Source: DASPSM01 sp036008465 (GTDB taxonomy: Bacteria > Planctomycetota > Planctomycetia > Planctomycetales > Planctomycetaceae). Taken from it: a stretch of 64,000 nucleotides of DNA. A program made the translations under genes and the position numbers. This document shows, one piece after another, positions 9,099 through 17,663 of this stretch. A model generated the notes under the pieces. The model was not told where the DNA came from. It worked only from the letters and a program-made list of their open reading frames with translations, and did not search any database. Each line of letters opens with the position of its first letter. Position 1 is the first letter of the stretch. The DNA lies in contig DASYNP010000100.1 in assembly GCA_036008465.1 (NCBI GenBank), forward strand, positions 1 to 64,000. The letters are read 5' to 3'.

Positions 9099-10256
9099 AT
9101 GTCCAAACGCGTGTTGGTGCTCTCCGCGTCGGTCGGTGCGGGGCACTTGAGGGCGGCACAGGCGGTTGAGCTGGCGCTGCGTCAGCTCGATGCCGAGGCC
9201 GTCGTCAAGAATGTCGACGTGCTCGAGCTGACGAACGCCGCCTTTCGCCGCGTCTACGCCAAGGCCTATTTGGATCTCGTCAACAAGGCGCCGCACGTCC
9301 TGGGCTACTTTTACGATCTGATGGATCGTCCCGTTTCGCCTCGCCGCACGTCGGATCGCCTGCGGCTCATGGCTGAAAAACTCAACCTGCGCCCCTTTCT
9401 GCGATTCCTCAAATCCGAGCCTTGGGACGTGATCGTCAACACGCATTTCCTGCCGGCGGAATTGATCGCGTCACTACGCAAGCAAGGCAAACTGGCGACG
9501 CCCCATCTCACCGTGACGACAGATTTCGAGACGCATCGGCTGTGGGTCAATCAGCCCTGCGACCATTACTTCAGTGCGACCAGCGAAGGGGCCGCGTACC
9601 TTCGACACTGGGGCGTGCCGGCCGGCGACATCAGCGTAACAGGCATTCCCATCCATCCAGTCTTCAGCCAGCCGAAAGACCGAGCCGAGTGCCTGAAGCG
9701 GCAAGGACTGGCTGGCGACCGGCCGATCATCGTTCAGATTTCGGGTGGCTTCGGCGTCGGACCGATCGAAGAGATCTTTCGCGGCATTCTCGCCATCGAA
9801 GTGCCGGTCGAGGTTGTCGTCATCACGGGCCGAAACGAAACCGCGAAGCACCAGCTCGAGGCAATCACGGCGCCCGAACGACATCGCGTGACAATTCTCG
9901 GCTTCACCGATCAGATCGATGAGTTAATGGCCGTCGCCGACCTCGTGGTCTCCAAGCCGGGCGGACTCACGACTTCGGAAATTCTGGCCCGCGGCGCGGC
10001 GATGGCCGTCGTCAATCCGATCCCAGGCCAGGAGAGTCGCAACAGTGACTTTTTGCTCGAAAAAGGAGCCGCGGTAAAAATCAACAATATCGCGACGCTC
10101 GCGCACAAGCTGACTCCGCTCTTGGAGGATCCCTCGCGTCTAGCGCGCCTCAAAGAGAATGCGAATCGCACCGGCAAGCCGCAAGCTGCCTTCGACATTG
10201 CCCGGCGAGCCCTTGCGTGGCCGACGTCTCCTTCCACCACGGTGAGTCCAGCGTAG
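9099..10256 (+). CDS. MGDG-synthase-like (GT28) glycosyltransferase
   Basis: A 385-residue GT-B glycosyltransferase. The N-terminus VLVLSASVGAGHLRAAQA is the monogalactosyldiacylglycerol synthase/UgtP signature. It continues with NVDVLELTNAAFRRVYAKAY and the conserved DVIVNTHFLPAE. The C-terminal nucleotide-sugar site is seen in VVSKPGGLTTSEILARGAAM. Family members transfer galactose or glucose from UDP-sugar to diacylglycerol at the inner face of the membrane, so a role in glycolipid synthesis is likely. A perfect AGGAGG supports the ATG start. The length is normal and no residue appears missing. Confidence 0.9.
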   Translation: MSKRVLVLSASVGAGHLRAAQAVELALRQLDAEAVVKNVDVLELTNAAFRRVYAKAYLDLVNKAPHVLGYFYDLMDRPVSPRRTSDRLRLMAEKLNLRPFLRFLKSEPWDVIVNTHFLPAELIASLRKQGKLATPHLTVTTDFETHRLWVNQPCDHYFSATSEGAAYLRHWGVPAGDISVTGIPIHPVFSQPKDRAECLKRQGLAGDRPIIVQISGGFGVGPIEEIFRGILAIEVPVEVVVITGRNETAKHQLEAITAPERHRVTILGFTDQIDELMAVADLVVSKPGGLTTSEILARGAAMAVVNPIPGQESRNSDFLLEKGAAVKINNIATLAHKLTPLLEDPSRLARLKENANRTGKPQAAFDIARRALAWPTSPSTTVSPA

Positions 10257-10500
10257 CAATCGCACGTGCCACAAAAAACGGACAACTGCCAGCCATGGAC
10301 CACAATCGATTCGCGGGTGACGGTTTGTCACGGGCTGATCGGTGCTTGGCTCATGGTTGCCTGCCGCTGCACGCATTGCGGACCAGCCCCGACCTTCAAT
10401 TCCTTGCCCTCTTGAGAGATCATGTGACAATCAGCGAGTCGGTTGAGCCCCGTGCCTGGATTGGTTTACCCGTCCGATAATTTCACGGAGAACGTGCGAT

Positions 10501-11247
10501 ATGGCCACCGCCAATCCGGCGATGAACGAGGCGGTCTACCGACGTGCCGGGCGCGCTTTTGCGGCTGCCCAGGTGATGACAATCCAGGGTACGGTGCTGA
10601 AAACGGCAATCTTACTCGTGATCTTGTTGGCCGTAGCCGTGTACACGTGGTCTCAGGCCATTGCCGGATCTCCCCTGGCGTACGGGTCGCTGATGGTGGG
10701 CTGTATCGGTGGTTTCGTCGTGGCCCTCTTGACGATTTTCGTCCCGAAAGCGGCTCCCGTCACGGCCCCGATTTATGCGGCTCTGGAAGGTCTGTTCCTC
10801 GGAGCAATTTCTGCGGTGTTTGAAAGGATGTATCCCGGCATCGCTATCAAAGCCGTCGGACTCAGCATCGGAGTCCTCGCAATCATGCTCTTTGTCTATG
10901 GCACGGGAATCATTCGGGTGACGGAGAAAATCAAGATCGGGATCGTTGCGGCGACGGGTGCCATCTGCCTGGTATATGTGGTGGACATCGTCGCATCCTT
11001 TTTCGGGACTCGGCTGCCGTTCATCCATGAATCGGGACTCCTGGGAATCGGATTTTCTTTGTTCGTCGTCGTCATCGCCGCACTGAATCTCGTTTTGGAT
11101 TTCGACTTCATCGAGCGGGGCGTCAACATGCAGGCACCCAAGTACATGGAATGGTACGGCGGGTTCAGCTTGCTCGTCACGTTGGTCTGGATGTATCTCG
11201 AAATCCTGCGTTTGCTGGCGAAGGTGCAAGGCGGTAGCCGCAATTAA
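10501..11247 (+). CDS. Bax inhibitor-1/YccA family membrane protein
   Basis: A 248-residue protein with about seven hydrophobic segments, starting near residue 37 with TAILLVILLAVAVYTW. The short hydrophilic N-terminus, the segment APIYAALEGLFLGAIS and the C-terminal LDFDFIERGVNMQAPKYMEW with acidic residues near the last helices are typical of bacterial BI-1/YetJ/YccA proteins. YetJ is a pH-sensitive calcium leak channel and YccA modulates FtsH; neither role can be assigned here. GGAGAA 9 bases upstream supports the ATG. The 3' end is convergent with a broken regulator gene. Confidence 0.9.
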   Translation: MATANPAMNEAVYRRAGRAFAAAQVMTIQGTVLKTAILLVILLAVAVYTWSQAIAGSPLAYGSLMVGCIGGFVVALLTIFVPKAAPVTAPIYAALEGLFLGAISAVFERMYPGIAIKAVGLSIGVLAIMLFVYGTGIIRVTEKIKIGIVAATGAICLVYVVDIVASFFGTRLPFIHESGLLGIGFSLFVVVIAALNLVLDFDFIERGVNMQAPKYMEWYGGFSLLVTLVWMYLEILRLLAKVQGGSRN

Positions 11248-11340
11248 GCCAATGGACCGAGCGTGCAAATCTCCGAGCAGCGCGGGCGTAGGCTGGACCG
11301 GCACGCGATGGAATCAAGTTAATTCGCGACGGGTACAAGG

Positions 11341-12132
11341 AGCTGCTGGCGATTAGGTGGGTCGGGTCGACGCCGGTGCTTTTGCCCGCGACGACCAGCT
11401 CGGCGAGTTTTGCGAGAAGCCGGTCCAAATGATTTTCGAGGTCGTGATATTTCTGGTTTGCCCCTTCAAGCCGGCCAGAATGCCCCATTTCCTCCAACAT
11501 TCGTGCCGCCTCAAATGCATTGGCCGAGCAGAAGGGGATCAACGATCCTTTGAGTTTGTGGGCAGTATTCTCGACTCTCACGGGATCCTCTGCCGCAACC
11601 GCGTCGCCGATTTGCGCGAGTAATTTCGGAGCATCTTCGACCAGCATGGATGCCAAGTCGTGCGGCAGATCGATATCGCCGTCATGCGCGCCAGGGCCGC
11701 CGCCTCATCGAACGCCAACGAGGCACCTGACCGCGCCCGAACGACTTGGACGACGCGACGCAGTTCAGCCGACGTGACGAGCTTCGAGACGTAGTCGTCC
11801 ATTCCCGAGGCCAGGCATCGCTCTCGATCGCCTTTGATCGCATACGCGGTCATGGCAATGATCGGCAGGTGCCGGCCGGTTTCCTGTTCGCGGGCGCGAA
11901 TCGCAGACGTCGCCTCAAATCCGTCCATTTTCCGGCATGTGCACATCCATGAACGCGAGGTCGAAGGTGTCTTGCTCCACTGCCAGCAAAGCTTTCTTGC
12001 CATCTTCGGCGATCGTGACGTGATGACCGTCTTTCTCCGACACAGGCTGTCGCGCGGCACTGACGACCGGTCCGGCGTCGCCTTGCTCGAAAGGAGAGAT
12101 TTGCTAGACTTGGCCATCTCGTCGACCTTCAT
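11341..12132 (-). pseudogene. Truncated, frameshifted receiver-HPt remnant of a hybrid histidine kinase
   Basis: Read on the minus strand, three pieces in alternating frames make one protein. The first gives HHVTIAEDGKKALLAVEQ, then a phospho-Asp region MDVHMPE. At 11928-11931 a run of four A (minus strand) where three are expected shifts the frame. The second frame continues MDGFEATSAIRAREQE, IIAMTAYA and DDYVSK, the rest of the receiver. Near 11683 one base is missing and the frame returns to DIDLPHDLASMLVEDAPK and the HPt signature NTAHKLKGS with its phospho-His. The start of the receiver and any kinase domain are absent upstream. This is either a decayed C-terminal fragment or a real gene hit by two sequencing errors; the missing 5' part favours decay. 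Its exact edges are uncertain. Confidence 0.75.
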
Positions 12133-12161
12133 TTTTCAGGTGCTGGTTGGCGCACTGGCAG

Positions 12162-12179
12162 CCGGGGTTGCAGCCCCGG
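12162..12179. repeat. Small GC-rich inverted repeat upstream of the tRNA
   Basis: CCGGGG and CCCCGG are separated by six bases. No T-run follows, so it is not a clear terminator. It lies between the 5' edge of the broken regulator and the tRNA; it may be a chance structure. Confidence 0.35.
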
Positions 12180-12285
12180 TTGTCCCATTTGATGGCTTAA
12201 ACGATAAAGGTTGTTAGTGGGTTGTCGGTCATCCGACGCGTCAGCAAGGCGAAATCCGCGATTTACGCTGTGATTTGAGCCTTTT

Positions 12286-12358
<73 letters not shown>

Positions 12359-12388
12359 TTCCTAAACTGTTGAACTTGCAATGAGATT

Positions 12389-12417
12389 ACGCCGCCCCAA
12401 CGGACGGCGTTTTTTTA
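12389..12417 (+). terminator. Rho-independent terminator of the tRNA gene
   Basis: ACGCCG and CGGCGT form a perfect six-pair stem around a ten-base loop, directly followed by a run of seven T. It lies 30 bases past the tRNA end. Confidence 0.85.
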
Positions 12418-12541
12418 TGCGCATGGCACGTGTCAGTGGAAGTCTCAGCAAATAGCGGCTTGGTCGCAGGTATGCGCACCTGATCGCGGCCTCTTTTTGG
12501 GCAGTGCGGTTTGGCGCGGTTTGCGGCGTAACCGCAACAAA

Positions 12542-12575
12542 AAACCCGCGGGGAGTCGGTTTTCCCCGCAGGTTT
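12542..12575. terminator. Hairpin, probable second (bidirectional) terminator
   Basis: A 13-base stem with one mismatch (left arm AAACCCGCGGGGA, right arm TCCCCGCAGGTTT) has A-rich flank on one side and T-rich on the other. It could terminate transcription in either direction. It separates the tRNA from the orphan gene at 12659. Confidence 0.55.
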
Positions 12576-12658
12576 ATTTGCGAATTCCCAATCACCAGAA
12601 AAAAGCGAGCGTCACTTCGCTAACTGGACATTCACCAAATCATTGAACGATAGGTCAC

Positions 12659-12982
12659 GTGCAGGCATCCGGATATGATTGGCTAAACGACTATCGCACA
12701 GATGCGAATGGAAGTCCGCGGGACAATTTCTATTGGTGGGACGAGGAAGTGCTTAAGTACTTTGATCGGTATGGCGTTGACAAGTTTCGGCGGCTCAATA
12801 TATGGGATGTTGATTGGGACGCAAAGGCACGCATGTCAGGCCGATCCACAGCCTATGCTGATCCTCGGAACCGAATGGAGCAATTGGTCCATCGATTCAT
12901 CAACTGGAAAAGGAAAGAGCTGAAATACGGCGACAATGTCTTTTACCGAACGGTAAGCCGGTTTGGTCGCAGTTTATGGTGA
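12659..12982 (+). CDS. Hypothetical protein, less GC-rich orphan next to the tRNA
   Basis: A 107-residue frame starting with GTG; an in-frame TGA at 12644 limits the start. I do not recognise the family. The product is rich in aromatic and charged residues (NFYWWDEEVLKYFDRYG, then VHRFINWKRKELKYGDNV) and looks like a folded cytoplasmic domain or the C-terminal part of a longer protein. There is no signal peptide or membrane segment. The DNA is visibly less GC-rich than its neighbours, and third codon positions are often A or T. No clear ribosome-binding site precedes it. Composition and the place beside a tRNA suggest foreign origin. It may be a fragment. Confidence 0.5.
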   Translation: MQASGYDWLNDYRTDANGSPRDNFYWWDEEVLKYFDRYGVDKFRRLNIWDVDWDAKARMSGRSTAYADPRNRMEQLVHRFINWKRKELKYGDNVFYRTVSRFGRSLW

Positions 12983-13128
12983 TCCAGCTTGATGCATTCT
13001 ATCGAAAGCCGCGGGGATAGAGGGGAAGCTCGTCGGCCGCGGTCGATGGGGTAGGCGACGCTTGCGTTCCTGCCACGGGAGGCGCAGACTAAGTCCGGCG
13101 ATGGAGTTTTCGCACAAAAGGAGGACCC

Positions 13129-13821
13129 ATGCGCGCCTGGACCGCGGTTCTGTTCCTGAGCCTTGCCCTGATCGCGCCGACGGTGTCAAACGCCGGGAAG
13201 GGTGGCGGCGGCGGTCACTCGAGAGGCAGCAAGTCGATCGGCTCGGGCGGGGGGTTCGGCGATTCCTCGGGCACTTCCACCAAATCTGTGCACATCCGCA
13301 GCTACACGAAAAAGGACGGGACGGTCGTCCAAGAATACGACCGCAGCCCACCAGGAACTGGCACTGGAACGAGCCGCTCCAAGAAGTCGACCCATTCGAC
13401 GAGCAATTTGACCGCGAGTGAGGCCAGTCCGTCGCTTGCACCCAGTTTGTCGCAGGTGCCTCGCGGTGCAATTGCTCCTTCACTCGGGCGGTCGACGCCC
13501 ACCAACACGCAGACATCGACGGCGGCAAATACCCAATCGTCGACTCAAGCGACTAACGGGAGCCAGACGACTGCGAACAACAACACAATTCGATTTGTAA
13601 ACGGGTATCCGTTTTGGGCTCCGTGGAGTTGGGGTTACACGGATCCCGAGACCCTGGCTCGCCGCCAATACGGACCACTAGTGACAAATGCCCGTAACCT
13701 GATTGGAGCGGGGATTTACCCGCAGGCCGTATCACTTCTTCAACGAGTGATTACCCGCGCGCCGGGCACCAGGATCGCCGCCGAGGCGCAACGCCTGTTA
13801 CAGACTGTTCCTGCCTTCTAG
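13129..13821 (+). CDS. Secreted glycine/serine/threonine-rich protein with small C-terminal helical domain
   Basis: 230 residues with a clear signal peptide (MRAWTAVLFLSLALIAPTVS, cut near SNA-G). The mature N-terminus is glycine-rich (GKGGGGGHSRGSKS), then a conserved-looking patch VHIRSYTKKDGTVVQEYDR. A long low-complexity stretch rich in Ser, Thr, Gln and Asn follows (~85-150). The last ~70 residues (from RFVNGYPFWAPW) include a TPR-like helix pair, AGIYPQAVSLLQRVITRAPG. The V-x-x-Y-x-x-x-D-G-T-x-V segment resembles patches in other small planctomycete secreted proteins. The strong Shine-Dalgarno AAAGGAGG at 13117-13124 supports the ATG. Function unknown. Confidence 0.8.
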   Translation: MRAWTAVLFLSLALIAPTVSNAGKGGGGGHSRGSKSIGSGGGFGDSSGTSTKSVHIRSYTKKDGTVVQEYDRSPPGTGTGTSRSKKSTHSTSNLTASEASPSLAPSLSQVPRGAIAPSLGRSTPTNTQTSTAANTQSSTQATNGSQTTANNNTIRFVNGYPFWAPWSWGYTDPETLARRQYGPLVTNARNLIGAGIYPQAVSLLQRVITRAPGTRIAAEAQRLLQTVPAF

Positions 13822-13894
13822 AGTCGAGTTCGCTCATCAGGCACCAGACGATGTTCGATCGTGGCGATGATCACGCCACTTCGATCATTTGGTT

Positions 13895-15136
13895 TCAGCG
13901 ACGCAGCAAATGATGGCGGAGATTGAGCAGGCGTTCGCCGGCTTGGTGCAGCGTTTGGTCTCGCTTGGCAAACATGAAGCGCACTTTGCTTCTTCCCGAC
14001 TCGCGGGAAGCATAAAACGCGCTGCCGGGAACGGCGGAAACTCCAACCGTCGTGATCATCTCACGCACGAATTCCGTGTCCTCGAGACCGCTTCCGAAGG
14101 GGCTAATGTCGGTCATGACGTAATAGGCTCCCTCGGGTTCCTCCAGTGCAAACCCCGCGTCTCGCAAATACGGAACCAGAATGTCGCGCCGGCGGTGATA
14201 GTCGGTCCGTAGCTCCTCGTAGTAGTCCGCAGGGAGCGCGAGGGCCGCGGCGCCGGCCAATTGCAGGGGATGGGGCGCGCCGACCGTCAGAAAATCATGG
14301 GCTTTGCGGATTGCTGCGGCGATCGCCGGCGGCGCGATGCAGTAACCAAGTCGCCAACCCGTCATGCTGAAGGTCTTCGAGAGGCCGCTGATGGTGACAG
14401 TGCGCTGGGCCATTCCAGGTAGCGTCGCGATGCTGATGTGGGGCGTCCCGTTGAATCGCAGGTATTCGTAGATTTCGTCCGACAGAGCAAAGACGTTGAA
14501 CTCCCTGCACAGCTCGGCAATCTGGCCCAGCTCTTCGCGCGTGAAGACACGGCCCGTTGGATTGTTCGGCGTATTGATGATGACCGCCTTGGTTCGCGGC
14601 GAGAAGGCGCGCCGCAGCTCGTCGCGATCAAAACGCCAGAGCGGCGGATGCAGCCGGACCCAGACGGGTGTCGCGCCGGTCAAAAGTGCATCGGGCCCAT
14701 AGTTCTCGTAAAACGGCTCGAAGATGACGACCTCGTCCCCCGGGTCGATCATCGCCAGCATCGTGGCCATCATGCATTCGGTGGCCCCGCAGCAGACAGT
14801 GATCTGGCTGTCAGGATCACACTCTATGTGGTTAAAGTCTCGCGCCTTAGTGGCAATCGCCTGCCGCAGAACGGGCGCCCCCCAAGTGATCGCGTACTGA
14901 TTGGCGCCGTCGCGAATCGCGCGACAAGCTGCCTCCTTGACCTCTTCGGGTGGGTCGAAATCGGGCATCCCCTGCCCGAGATTGATCGCGCCGTGCTTGA
15001 CTGCAACGCGAGTCATTTCGCGGATCACCGACTCAGCGAAGAATCGCACGCGCTGCGCGACCGGACGAATCGGACGGGAGGAAATCGGAGCCGCCGGAGT
15101 GTCGACTTCTGGGGATTCTGCGTCGTACACGGTCAC
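13895..15136 (-). CDS. Class I/II PLP-dependent aminotransferase
   Basis: About 413 residues from the GTG at 15136; another GTG two codons later is equally possible, and an ATG at 15229 would add 31 arginine-rich, unlikely residues. Fold type I motifs are present: INLGQGMPDFDPP at the N-terminus, NTPNNPTGRVF, LSDEIYEYL, and the PLP-binding SGLSKTFSMTGWRLGY with Lys254. The pattern fits aspartate/methionine/kynurenine-type aminotransferases (AspC/KAT group). The amino-acid substrate cannot be fixed from sequence alone. It stands alone between a secreted protein and a zinc-ribbon gene. Confidence 0.9.
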   Translation of the reverse strand: MTVYDAESPEVDTPAAPISSRPIRPVAQRVRFFAESVIREMTRVAVKHGAINLGQGMPDFDPPEEVKEAACRAIRDGANQYAITWGAPVLRQAIATKARDFNHIECDPDSQITVCCGATECMMATMLAMIDPGDEVVIFEPFYENYGPDALLTGATPVWVRLHPPLWRFDRDELRRAFSPRTKAVIINTPNNPTGRVFTREELGQIAELCREFNVFALSDEIYEYLRFNGTPHISIATLPGMAQRTVTISGLSKTFSMTGWRLGYCIAPPAIAAAIRKAHDFLTVGAPHPLQLAGAAALALPADYYEELRTDYHRRRDILVPYLRDAGFALEEPEGAYYVMTDISPFGSGLEDTEFVREMITTVGVSAVPGSAFYASRESGRSKVRFMFAKRDQTLHQAGERLLNLRHHLLRR

Positions 15137-15388
15137 GGGATGACGCCTCGGTTCAATGGTTCGCCAGACCGGGCGCCGTCTTCCCTGCCGGGTTCGCCGG
15201 TACGATTGTGCTCGGGTTCTCCATTGCACCGCGATTTATTCAGGATCGATCTTATCAAGGATCAAGGCTTGATGCTGCTGGACCGCGGACAAGGCACGTG
15301 GGATATTTAGCCGCCGAACTTGATTCTCCGGCGATCGGTTTCCATGCTGGGACTGTTATTCATCTTAATCCCAGAAAAACGCATTCCC

Positions 15389-15394
15389 AGGAGG
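15389..15394 (+). promoter_or_regulatory. Shine-Dalgarno site that fixes the zinc-ribbon start
   Basis: AGGAGG lies 9 bases upstream of the ATG at 15404. This favours that start over the in-frame ATG at 15320. Confidence 0.8.
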
Positions 15395-15403
15395 TCACGG
15401 GCC

Positions 15404-15607
15404 ATGACCATCCGGTTTGCCTGCCCAAAGTGCGGGCGCTCGATTCGGGTCAGTGATGATGCCGCGGGCAAGAGCGGCAAGTGCAACGATTGTGGTAGCG
15501 TCTTGACGGTGCCGCGATCGGATGAGACTGCGACGATTCCGCGATCGGATGACGAAATTCTGGCGCCCTGGCGCGACACGCCGCCGCCCCCATCGCGTCC
15601 CCGATAG
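15404..15607 (+). CDS. Small zinc-ribbon protein
   Basis: 67 residues. The N-terminal half carries two Cys pairs, C-P-K-C-G and C-N-D-C-G, spaced as in zinc ribbons (FACPKCGRSIRVSDDAAGKS then KCNDCG). The rest is an acidic/proline-rich tail (PWRDTPPPPSRPR). Planctomycetota encode many such ribbons, either alone or at the N-terminus of membrane proteins. It probably binds one zinc ion; no further function is evident. Confidence 0.8.
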   Translation: MTIRFACPKCGRSIRVSDDAAGKSGKCNDCGSVLTVPRSDETATIPRSDDEILAPWRDTPPPPSRPR

Positions 15608-15679
15608 CAACGCGCAGTGAATCCCCAGAGTCGCCGCTGATTCGCTCTTTGTGCGTCCGCTAACTCATTCAGAGCCGCG

Positions 15680-17491
15680 TCACAATGCTTTGGGGGCGGC
15701 CTTCGTTCGGTCGCCCGAGCTTTGGCTGGCCAGCGGCAGCTCGAAGCAGGCGACCTCTTCGGCATTGCGGACAAAGACACGTTTGCCGACGAGCACGGGG
15801 TGATTCCAGGTCTTCCCGTCGAGCACCTTGAACCGCGCCACCTCATCGAGTTTCGCGGGATTCGCCCGGATCAGCACAAGCTCGCCCGATTCCGACAGCA
15901 CGAGCAACTGTCCGGCGTCTGGTAAAAGCAGAATCTGGCCATTTCCGTAACGGCCGTTCTTCCATTTTTTGGTTCCGGTGGCCAGATCGATGCAGCACAG
16001 GATGTTGTGATCCAAGCCGTAGAGATAGCCGTCGAAGCTGACGTAGTCATTGAAGTCGGGCTTCATGTCGTGCGAGGTCCAACGGTTCTCGAATTTCACT
16101 TCCCCCTTGTCCGCGACAACTTCGATCCGCCGGGTGCCGAACCCCATACCAGTCCCCAACAGAATGGTGGAGTTGCCCACGAGCAGGGGCTGGACTACCC
16201 GATATCCCTCGAAAATCCAGTCGTAGTTCCAAGCGGGCTTTCCCGTGTGGGCATCGACAGCGGTGAGCCCCGTATTCGCCCAAAAGAGCACGACGTCGCG
16301 ACCGGCGAGCTTGGCCAATTGCGGAGAACTGTAGCTCCCCTTGCCGACCGGTGCAGTCCAGCGCCGCTCACCGCTTGCCGCCTCGTAGGCCAAGAGCATC
16401 CCCGCTTCATCCTGCTCGCCCCCGGCGTACGCGATGACTTTGTCGCCGACAATCAAGGGTGAGGACGCGAAGCCCCAGATGGCGAGCTGCTTGCGGTCCG
16501 CATCCTTCATCAGATCATGTTCCCATTTTACGGCTCCGGTCAGCGGGTCCAGGCATTGCAACAGCCCCGTTGCGCCCTGCGCGTAGAGCAGTCCCCCGCT
16601 CAGCGTGGGAGTCGCCCGTGGTCCGACACCTCCCATCGTCTCATCAAACCGTGCCTTCGACTCGTGGACCCACTGCTCTTGGCCGGTCGCTACGTCATAG
16701 CAGACGACGTCCTCGTTTTCGCCGCGTTGCTCCTGAGTGAACAACCGGTTGCCGGCGACGCTGAAAGACGACCAGCCAGGACCGATCTTGTGCTTCCAGA
16801 TTTCCTTCGGGCTGTGACTCTTCCAGTCAACGTCCAGGACCACTCCCGGCACGGTCGCGTCGCGGTGGGGACCGCGAAACTGGGGCCACTGCGCCGTTCC
16901 CAACGGTGCAGAGCTTCCAGCCGTCGCTCCGGGCTTCGGACTAAGGCTGGAGAGGAATGCATCCTCTGCGGTCTTCTCCCAGCGCCAATGCAGGGTCGCC
17001 TTGAAATTTCCCCACATGCCGTCGTAGCGGAGCGAGTCCCAGTAGCCCAGAGCGAGCGCCCCCGCGACGAGGGCGGCCACCGTGCCGGCTCGCGGGCTCC
17101 AAAAGGAAAGGACGAGCAACCCCACGGTAAGGGCCATCACGGCGTCCGGCACGGCGTAGACCGTGAACGGCATCCCGTGCATCGATCGATCGCTCAAAAA
17201 GAATGCGACGACCCCCAGGACCAGCGCACCGACGAGACCCAGAATGCGATCGCTCCACGGAGCGCGGCTGAAAAACAGCCACCACAGGGCGATGACGCCG
17301 CAGCACACGACAGGGCCGAATACAAATGTCATGAACAGGGGCAGCGATGGCGCCGATTCCGTCAGCAATAGGGCCTGGGCCAGCTTGGCACCCAGCATCA
17401 AAAGCACCAGGATCACAGCGGGCCAAATCCGCAATTTGTTGCGTCGAGCTGGCTGCGGCATTTCGGCGACAGCGAAAGTTTCCGTCGACAT
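15680..17491 (-). CDS. PQQ-like beta-propeller protein with membrane-anchored N-terminus
   Basis: 603 residues from the ATG at 17491 (MSTETFAVAEM); the frame upstream to 17695 looks non-coding. Five hydrophobic segments fill residues ~20-170, beginning IWPAVILVLLMLGAK. A linker then leads to WPQFRGPHRDATVPG, the entry motif of planctomycete PQQ-binding-like proteins. Propeller repeats follow (YDVATGQEQWVHESK, LDPLTGAVKWEHDL, YEAASGERRW, IDLATGTKKWKNG), ending near VACFELPL. The propeller is probably periplasmic. I see no quinoprotein-dehydrogenase residues clear enough to assert catalysis; a scaffold is as likely. The start of the MFS gene lies 172 bases upstream of its own start, past the MFS stop, so the two may be co-transcribed. 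Confidence 0.9.
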   Translation of the reverse strand: MSTETFAVAEMPQPARRNKLRIWPAVILVLLMLGAKLAQALLLTESAPSLPLFMTFVFGPVVCCGVIALWWLFFSRAPWSDRILGLVGALVLGVVAFFLSDRSMHGMPFTVYAVPDAVMALTVGLLVLSFWSPRAGTVAALVAGALALGYWDSLRYDGMWGNFKATLHWRWEKTAEDAFLSSLSPKPGATAGSSAPLGTAQWPQFRGPHRDATVPGVVLDVDWKSHSPKEIWKHKIGPGWSSFSVAGNRLFTQEQRGENEDVVCYDVATGQEQWVHESKARFDETMGGVGPRATPTLSGGLLYAQGATGLLQCLDPLTGAVKWEHDLMKDADRKQLAIWGFASSPLIVGDKVIAYAGGEQDEAGMLLAYEAASGERRWTAPVGKGSYSSPQLAKLAGRDVVLFWANTGLTAVDAHTGKPAWNYDWIFEGYRVVQPLLVGNSTILLGTGMGFGTRRIEVVADKGEVKFENRWTSHDMKPDFNDYVSFDGYLYGLDHNILCCIDLATGTKKWKNGRYGNGQILLLPDAGQLLVLSESGELVLIRANPAKLDEVARFKVLDGKTWNHPVLVGKRVFVRNAEEVACFELPLASQSSGDRTKAAPKAL

Positions 17492-17663
17492 ACTGAACCT
17501 CGTAAAGACGGGGCAAAACGAATTTCGAGCTGGTCGCGAGCGTTTGAGATTGCGACCCAAGGGAACGGCGGTTAGCCAAAACGAATCGTAGTTCGGTTGG
17601 CCGACGCAAGCAACAACAGCTCGAGCGCCGCGACGGCGCGGCGTGGAGCCGCGGCGCGAGCAG

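Noticed and set aside
7858..9159. A 433-codon minus-strand frame
   Set aside because: Antisense to the thiolase gene, whose catalytic residues are all intact.
16517..17371. A 284-codon plus-strand frame
   Set aside because: Antisense to the PQQ-like gene; arginine-rich shadow.
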